Origin: Sarcomyxa edulis
Taxonomy: Eukaryota > Basidiomycota > Agaricomycetes > Agaricales > Mycenaceae
Length of the DNA stretch: 64,000 nt
Assembly (NCBI GenBank): GCA_009761415.1
Contig: QUOL01000006.1
Location: forward strand, 868,001-932,000
Direction of reading: 5' to 3'
Shown here: positions 57,201-64,000 of the stretch, piece by piece
How positions within the stretch are numbered: the stretch's first letter is position 1
Layout of the letters: every line of letters starts with the position of its first letter
Notes under the pieces: model-generated
What the model saw: the letters and a program-made list of their open reading frames with translations, nothing else
What the model was told of the DNA's origin: nothing
The model's database searches: none
Made by a program: the position numbers and the translations under genes

Positions 57201-60200
57201 TACAGGATATCTTTATCGATGTCCTTATTCCACTATTATCCGAATTCGACAGTGCGCCGTTCGTCGGCACCGTTCATTCTCGATCCTACTTCACTCGATT
57301 CGATCAAGCTCTATCTTTTGGACCCCAATACGTTCCCGCCTTGGCCACATACGTAGTCTACCCAGCTCATCCAGAATTGGTTCTGCTCTCCGTCAAGATT
57401 CTATCTGCATTATGCACTTCCAATGCATTCTCAAACCTGACGGCTTTGGTTGAGCGCAGCAATGACTCGGAACGCATTCTGAGTGGCTTCCGACAAATTT
57501 TGCAGACGGAAAGTATGGAGAATATACTGGTGGCAGAAGCGACCGCAGACCGCATCACCGGTGCCGGTGCGCCAGAGGAAGGGGAAACCCCTGAGCCGCT
57601 AGAGCAAGCCATCAGACTAGCTGTCCTCGACCTCTTGATACAAAACACGGAAGTTGGTCGTCCATCTCCCAATATCGCGCATTTCCTGCTATTTGGCGGA
57701 ACAAGCAACGGACAGCAGATTCAGGATCCACACGCGCTGGGTGCTCGACAAACCTGTATACATGTAATCCTCAACCTAGTGAATGCTGGTGTCCCGAGAC
57801 TGAAAGGCAAAGGCAGGGATCGGCACCAGGCTTCGCAAACGAAACCCTTGTTTGCCACCCTCCCTGGACTTGCTGAGCGATGCTACCGGATCATTTACCA
57901 ACTATGCGTCCATCCTCGTACCTCGGAGTTCACCATGCGTTATCTGCGGACACGGGAAGACTTCTTTGTTCGTCAACTTGTAGCCATTCCAGCACAAGTC
58001 CCGGAAACTCTCGAAGAGTCTCCTGTGCAAGTTGTGTACAACGACGGCTCACGTATCACAACGACTGTACCTGCCATAAGTTCGTTCCTTCGGCTTCGGT
58101 CTTGGATCTTTGACCTCGTCGCACTCGATCTGCACGTCCTCACAAACAAAGGGCATTTCAAGAGCGTCATGGAACTACTAGACATCCTTTTCGGCAACGG
58201 GAACAATTACTACAACGAGCCGGCGGGATGGGAGGATGATGTGCTGCAACCATTCCGTGAAGTTGGTCAGTCCCACTTGCGGATAATCGAGTTCCTCGAA
58301 TCCCTGCACTTCGATTGGTCGGATAGTCTCGTGGTCAACCCCCTTCAGTTGCAATTTTTCTCTCAGTTGAATTTGCAATCTTGCATACGAACCGATGCCA
58401 CTGGATGCGAGATCGTCGATAGAACAGCTCTATTGTCTCTGTTGACGGCAGCGAGCCACACTCTCAATGCCCAGGGAAGTATCGTCACACCTGCTCATTC
58501 GGAGCAACTCACCAAAGAGACGACCTATATTCTCGAGAGTTGTGCAGTGGAGAACCACCGACGAGAAATCAGCCACGCTACTGCTACTGGTTACGAATCA
58601 TGGCGAAGATTGCTTGACATGACACTTACCAAGTGTTTTACGCGATTGCCGCACGACCGCCGAGAGAACATGCTTTTCGACTTGCTCCATGCCTTGCCCA
58701 ACATTATCCGTTCGTCGCAGATCCAGGAATCCACTGCTATATTGCTTTCAGAGACTGTTTTGTCCGCGATCACGAAACTGCGCGAAGACAGAAGATATCA
58801 GACTATCATCCAGTCTGCAGGTGGCGATGCGGAAGCTGGCCAGCTGCCTGCAGAACGTCTGTATAGCATTCTTCGCAGTATCATGGAATGCACTATTGAC
58901 AACAACCATGCCGAACTCGTTCGCGGAAACCTCTACGCTGCTCTGATTAACTATGTTCATTTGATCACCTCGGCCGAAGGTGGATTGGAGGACAGTCTGA
59001 CCTATTCGGATAGTCGATCATTATCTCTCTCAGCTTCAACCTTGATAGAGGACTTTGCCTTTGACGATGATCAGTCGAATTCATCCCTCAGTCAAACCGG
59101 ACGTTTGCGATCCTCTGCTTCACCCCTAGAAATCGGCAGTCTGAATCTCTTGAAAAAGGTCGTTGAGCGGCTGGTTGCCACTATATCCCGGGACGCCATT
59201 GACGGGACAGAGGTTTGGAAAACGATTGCTTTCATGCTCCTAGACTCTCTTGTGCAACTATCTCGGCTGGAGAAACAGCATGTCGTGCTGTCTGTCTTAG
59301 TCCGTCATGGGATATTGTCCAATTTTGTCCGTGGCGTGAAAGAGTCTGATTTGCGCCTACAAGCTATCCTTAAGCCAGATCCAGGTAATGTCTATGATGT
59401 ATCTGCCAGTAACTACAGTTTGCTCATTTTCTCGGTCGGTCGGCAGATGACTTGAATCCGCTCTATGTCTACGAGGGCAAGATGTCTCTATTCATTCGCA
59501 TGGCGCAGACTCGAGCAGGAGCAGAGCGTTTGATGGATGCGCAACTGCTGACCATATTGTCCGAGTGCGACTATCTAGACGCGAGGCCCGAAGCAGATCA
59601 GACTTTCATAGGTGAGCACCATCTTCTAGATTTCCAGGATCGAATGCCGTTCTAAATAAAGTGGTATTTATTTATTATAGAGCATGACTCGTTCTTACCC
59701 TCCGCCATCCAAAGATTCCATCAGCTGTTCATGCCTGCCCTCCAGGTGGTAGATGGTATGTTGGCTACTTTGGGACCTAAGCATTCCACCGTCGCCCATC
59801 AGGTGAAATACTTCCAAACAGCTCTCAATTCATCACTCATCACTTATGCATATTATTGACAGGCTCTGGGGTTCTTATCGAGCCACCGCGACACAATCAT
59901 GATCCTGCTCAAGAACGAGTCAGATCGCGTACCGCTGGCCTTGGTAGAGGAAATGCATCTGCTTATTTCGTTATGCACCGCCGTCCTTCCTATGGTCCCG
60001 AAAATGGAGATGGTATGTATATCCATACTTAATCGGAATGAGCTCCAAGACTGACTGACCGCCCCGTCCCGTAATAGCTCACTGCAAATTCCGAATTCGG
60101 AGGCATCCACGCGGCCGTCTTGAACCTTGCTACAAGGTGTTTGGGTGATGAACGATTGTTGCAGAGCGTCAAGCCGTTCACGGAGGTTGAATTGATTGCT

Positions 60201-61460
60201 GCTAATTCGTATGCTTATGCATCAGGTAGGATGACTCCTCCTCCCTCCCCCTCCCTCCTCCCTCCCTCCTCCCCCCACCTTACGCTTGTCTCTCTTCTTC
60301 GTTATGTGTATCTCTGACCGCGACGTTTTGTGTTCTGTGCAGGATACGGCTCAGAAACCGAAACCAAGTTCGACCACAGCGTACGCCAGAAAGAACGAGC
60401 GCTACGGAAAGCTATCATCATGTATATAGGTGCTGCTAGTGAATTCACTGGTAAGATTCATACCCGTTATCCCCAAGGACTCACAACTAACCTTGTGGAT
60501 GGATGGTTCTCAGAACCGGAAATTACAGTGGTATTATCGCCTACGACTGCACTACCAAAGAAGGATAAGCTTGAACGTGTCAGGGGTCAGTCTGGTACTA
60601 ACACTACTTTCATTCGTCCGTCCCATCTCATCGAACAATGCTTCGCAACGCTAACTTTGTCTGCAGCGACGATACCTACAATTGGTGATACGATCGAAGC
60701 TCTGAACCTCCTGTGTGCCGATTTGGCGGGAACGTTGAAGCAGATCAAGGATTTAGCTGCTGAACTTGCGGCCAAAGATCACATGGGCGTTGATAGTCTC
60801 CAGGACGTAAGTTCGTCCTTTTTAGTGAAGGCGCCAAACTCACAACCGACGCACGCACCTTCGATTTTATTCGTTCCATTTTATTTGGTAGATCATCAAA
60901 GGACCCGATCTCCACTTCCTACAAGACCTCGATATGGGTCAAAAGAGGACATTGGTATGTCAGGAATTGGAACGTGTAGAAAGGGATGCGAAATATGATG
61001 CAAAGTCGTTGCTTGGTACGTTGCACTTCATTCTTTGTCTTTCGCAAGCTTCTTACACAGAGGGGAACTTTGTTATTGTACAGGCACGATGGAGATGCTC
61101 CTCCTCCTACTCTGGCGACATCTAGAATACTATTCCTACCCTGATGCTCACGCTCACAATCCTCCAAATCCAACCTCACATGCCATGCGATTCGTAGCAG
61201 CTACGCCAGACCCAGAAATCTTCCGAGAGGAAGTCGGGAGACGCCTTGGGCCGACATTACAGCGGTTGGCTACACTCGAACTGGTATGTCTATCCTTCTT
61301 ATTTGTTAGGTGAGATACTTATCGATCCGTTTGTCACCAGGATTCCGGTGCTTTGGGCGACGATTGGCAGGCGAGTGTAAGATACCTTGAGATTATGTGT
61401 CAGAGATTGGAAGATAGTGCTGGACTGAACGACGGCGAGCCGTCTCAGGAGGATTCATGA
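54247..61460 (+). CDS. NUP192: Inner-ring nucleoporin Nup192/Nup205
   Basis: Large alpha-solenoid scaffold of the nuclear pore inner ring. Exons 1 and 2 (54247-54418, 54485-54931) give METISRLRSVLLNALGSRG then KTVVNGRSIRVNADFARLTI, FLSQQLDCSEQYVAGIMYTI and NPNISPVSCLENAIAEFHER. Exon 3 is unusually long (54990-59384, 1465 codons) and has the signature region ATILLKWTLFLTEARHND with DPELEHRDGF, as in Nup192. It continues to VERLVATISRDAIDGTEVWK. Exon 4 starts at 59447 (DDLNPLYVYEGKMSLFIRMA), and about nine short exons complete the C terminus (FLPSAIQRFHQLFMPALQVV; ALGFLSSHRDTIMILLKN; LLLLLWRHLEYYS; end EPSQEDS). Length (about 2,000 residues) fits the family. The start was chosen at the first ATG of the conserved N-terminal helix; an upstream frame exists but has no support. 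Confidence 0.92.
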
Positions 61461-61553
61461 GTATATTCCCCCTGTAAAAATGTAACACTTTTCCAAAACT
61501 AATTCCTCCTGACATCTGTACAAGCGAAAAAAAATTGAATTTGTTATGGTATA

Positions 61554-62394
61554 TCATCGGGGTAGAAGGCTCCTTCCTATGCCTTGGAAGGCTACTTGGG
61601 AACCGAATCGGAGTGTCTGTGTGCCACCGGGGAAATAAGCTAGAACGTAAGAAACGAGAGCGATGACTTGTATGATCCCGCATATCAGAGAGCCAAGATA
61701 TGAGTGTGCCTGAACAAAAAATCAGCCAGGACTCAGAGGAGGAGAACGGTACACTAACGCCCATCGAGAAATATATGGTGAGGCCTAAACTTGAGAAGTA
61801 TATGGCAGAGAAGGGCAGTCGTTCAGCTGATACAAGATGTTTCAAGTGATTTAGTGGTCCTATGAGGATCGAGAATCTGTAGGCGGATGAGCATGAGCTT
61901 GGTACGCAACCGCGCATCCAAGCTTACCCAAACATGACCAGCAGACTCCCTAGACTGTAAACAGTCGGTCAAATGAGTCTTTCTGGGGTTGAAAGGTCAC
62001 AAGAAATAGAACGTACCTGAATGAAAGCGCGAATTTCGATGGACGAACTGCAAGCAATGGAAGGAATAGGAATGCGACGAAGAAACATGCCGCGGCGCCT
62101 ATTAAGCAGGCACCAAATCCCAACAGTCTGTAGAAAAGACTCGAATTAGAGACCACCAGAGATATAGGTATAAACTAACCTCTCCCATCTCGATAAGGCG
62201 AACCATGCTTCTTCTTCATTGGTATGTTCGCTCGATCTCAGTGGTATATAATCTCCAGCGACAGCGTTGTAAAAACGAGAGAAAGGGTTGGTTCTTGGTG
62301 TTGGCTGGGGTTGGGAGTCATCATTTGCACCTCTCGCCCATCGAAACTGGGATAGATTTGAGCGAAAGCTTTGTTCCGTCGAGGGAGGGGCCAT
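61554..62394 (-). CDS. SFT2: SFT2-family Golgi transport membrane protein
   Basis: Small tetraspan protein of the Got1/Sft2 family, which acts in retrograde transport to the Golgi. Five exons: 62180-62394, 62017-62127, 61928-61954, a fourth from about 61873 and the last ending at 61554. It starts MAPPSTEQSFRSNLSQFRWA, a hydrophilic cytosolic N terminus ending AWFALSRWERL. The four membrane segments are LGFGACLIGAAACFFVAFLF, LGSLLVMFGFSILIGPLNHL, RLPFSAIYFSSLGLTIYFSM and YLGSLICGIIQVIALVSYVL. The C terminus YFPGGTQTLRFGSQVAFQ is the SFT2 hallmark. An upstream in-frame Met (62421) would add nine residues; I prefer 62394. Convergent with the nucleoporin gene. Confidence 0.92.
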
Positions 62395-62530
62395 GAACGT
62401 GAACGCGAAGCAATGTGACACTGTGTGACCTACTGATTGGGAGCCGCGGCCGGTGGTTCATCCCGTGACTGTAGACATATTTTTGCAGCGATCGGAATTT
62501 CACTAGCAACTCGTTAGCTCTTCACGCATC

Positions 62531-64000
62531 ATGGGCAAAGCATCAAAGGCCACAAAAAAATTCGCATCCAGTGGACAGCTCAAGAAAACTATCCAGGCTC
62601 GACGGAAACACCAACAGATTCGCAAACGGGTATCAGGGACAAGAAAAGGCAAAGACGGCGGGTACGGCAAAGACGATCAGAGAAAGGACACAAATGCAAA
62701 TGAAGCTGAGGGCGGCGACGATGAGACAGAGAAGAAAGGCAGGGGCGCAAAAAGGTGAGTGTGCGTTGACGATGCGTTCAATCTAGTTAATGACATTCAA
62801 ACATTCGTCGCAGCGTGAAAGGCATGACAGTAGACGACTTCTTGGGAGGAGGGTTTATGGAAGGAAGCGACGACGAAGACGATCAGGAGGTTTGTTATCT
62901 CCACATCACGCTCACGTTGTTTTGTTTGAATGTCGATCCATTCAATGTTTTTTGACGTAGATGGGATCCGACGATGACCTCTCAGAAGACGAAGACGAAG
63001 ACGACCTGGGAGATGATATGGGAGATGACGAGTCTTTCGGTCAAGTAGATGGTACGTGGCTTGAGCTCTCAAAAGCTCGCATATACTGATATAAGCTTGC
63101 AGACGAGGGAGAAGCCCATCTACTCGAGCTATCAAAATTAGCAGAGAAAGACCCCGAGTTTTACAAATACCTGCAGGAAAATGACAAGGAACTACTTGAT
63201 TTCAAGGCACCTCAAGGAGAGGCTGATTCAGATGATGAAGAAGACGATGCAATGCAGGTGGAGGACGATGAAGCAGAAGAAGTAGAGCAGCGTATGCCAA
63301 TTTTGAAGCTAACAATCATACGGAAATGGCAGAAAGCCATTCTGGAGGTACGTCTGATGTTTCGTCGCCCATCTGTCTTTGTTGACGCCATAATACAGCA
63401 AAGATCATTGCGTGCTCTCCGAAAACTATTAATTGCGTTCCGTTCCGCTGTTCATATGAATGAAGATGATCAGGTCCTGGCATGGAGCATCGATAGCTCG
63501 GATGGTCAGTATCTGCCATCTCTGATCGACCCTGGCCGCTCATATCATTTGCAGTGTACAACAAACTCATAACGACCGCACTCAAATATACACCCGTCGT
63601 ATTGGAACATCACGTTCCATACAAAACTCTGGCGAACGGAAAATTGCAAGTATAGTCTCGAGCTATTCTCTTTTTTGTTGATTCCCTGACGCGCTATCTT
63701 TCTTGCCCATTTCTAGCAAACCACCTCCACAAACGCCCACCTTTAAATCCCTCCAAAAACTTATCCTATCATATTTCCACAACATCATTCACCTACTTTC
63801 CCAGCTCACCACTGAGAATACTGAAATAATCCTTTCGGCTGTGACCGAAAGCACCAAAATTATCCCTTATATCATTGGGAGCCGCAAAAGCGTGAAGGCG
63901 TACCTGAAGGTCAGCTTTCTCTCCCTCCGCTCTATACTCGGACTTCAAAACGACTGAGATCAATACCATGATTTTTCTTGCTTCAGAAATGCCTAGAACT
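62531..64000 (+). CDS. NOC2: Nucleolar complex protein 2 (Noc2), 5' part
   Basis: Noc2 works with Noc1 and Noc3 in export of 60S pre-ribosomes. It starts MGKASKATKKFASSGQLKKT, a basic nucleolar-targeting N terminus, and is followed by a long acidic linker over three exons (DDFLGGGFMEGSDDEDDQE; DLSEDEDEDDLGDDMGDD). DEGEAHLLELSKLAEKDPEF begins the conserved body, then KYLQENDKELLDF, IIRKWQKAILE, SLRALRKLLIAFRSAVHMNE, VYNKLITTALKYTPVVLEHH and PTFKSLQKLILSYFHNIIHL, all standard Noc2 landmarks. The coding sequence leaves the window at 64000 (the last visible exon begins KCLE), so the C-terminal half is missing. Divergent with SFT2. Confidence 0.92.

Noticed and set aside
1..64000. CRISPR arrays, bacterial operons or phage elements
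   Set aside because: None seen; gene structure and splicing are eukaryotic throughout.

Overview
This window reads as nuclear DNA of a filamentous basidiomycete, probably an Agaricomycete. Most genes are broken by many 50-70 nt introns (GT..AG, one likely GC..AG). The conserved genes are eukaryotic: an HMG-box protein, cytosolic leucyl-tRNA synthetase, PUS3, an oxysterol-binding protein, SFT2, NOC2, a NUP192/205-type nucleoporin and a fungal TRK potassium transporter. No organism name can be fixed from the sequence alone. All gene models below were spliced by eye from donor/acceptor sites, reading phase and recognised protein motifs.

Left part (1-15.6 kb): a truncated NHP6-like gene; a secreted SurE-type phosphatase; an amino-acid permease of the ACT family with two micro-exons; a small Cys-rich protein; a secreted 594-aa Ser/Ala-rich protein; and a kelch-repeat protein. 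From 15.6 to 22.5 kb the DNA is gene-poor. It holds a diverged tandem duplication (18.3-18.95 and 19.3-19.9 kb), triplet microsatellites and a purine-rich plus strand.

Middle part (22.5-29.2 kb): PUS3 and a small putative mitochondrial protein lie head to head, followed by the TRK transporter.

The accessory centre (31-43.5 kb, with an outlier at 51-54 kb) is the most interesting part. It holds five intact copies (called A, B, C, D and F here) of an unrecognised family of about 400-419 residues. Each has one N-terminal membrane anchor and a helical ectodomain. All five share the same four-exon plan: exon 2 is exactly 184 nt in all, exon 3 is 474 or 477 nt, and intron phases are 2, 0, 0. A and B face each other tail to tail, and so do C and D, so a convergent pair has been duplicated as a unit. 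A sixth, more distant gene (E) has the same architecture. A relic of a family copy lies at 41.56-41.67 kb, next to an F-box/LRR-like gene. A decayed copy of that F-box gene lies beside family copy F at 53-54 kb, so the two gene types have travelled together. The ordered housekeeping genes on either side contrast with this duplicated block, which looks like an accessory island.

Right part (43.8-64 kb): leucyl-tRNA synthetase and an oxysterol-binding protein in the same orientation, a tRNA-Val(AAC)-like gene lacking U33, family copy F with the F-box pseudogene, a large inner-ring nucleoporin, SFT2, and the 5' part of NOC2, which runs off the right edge.
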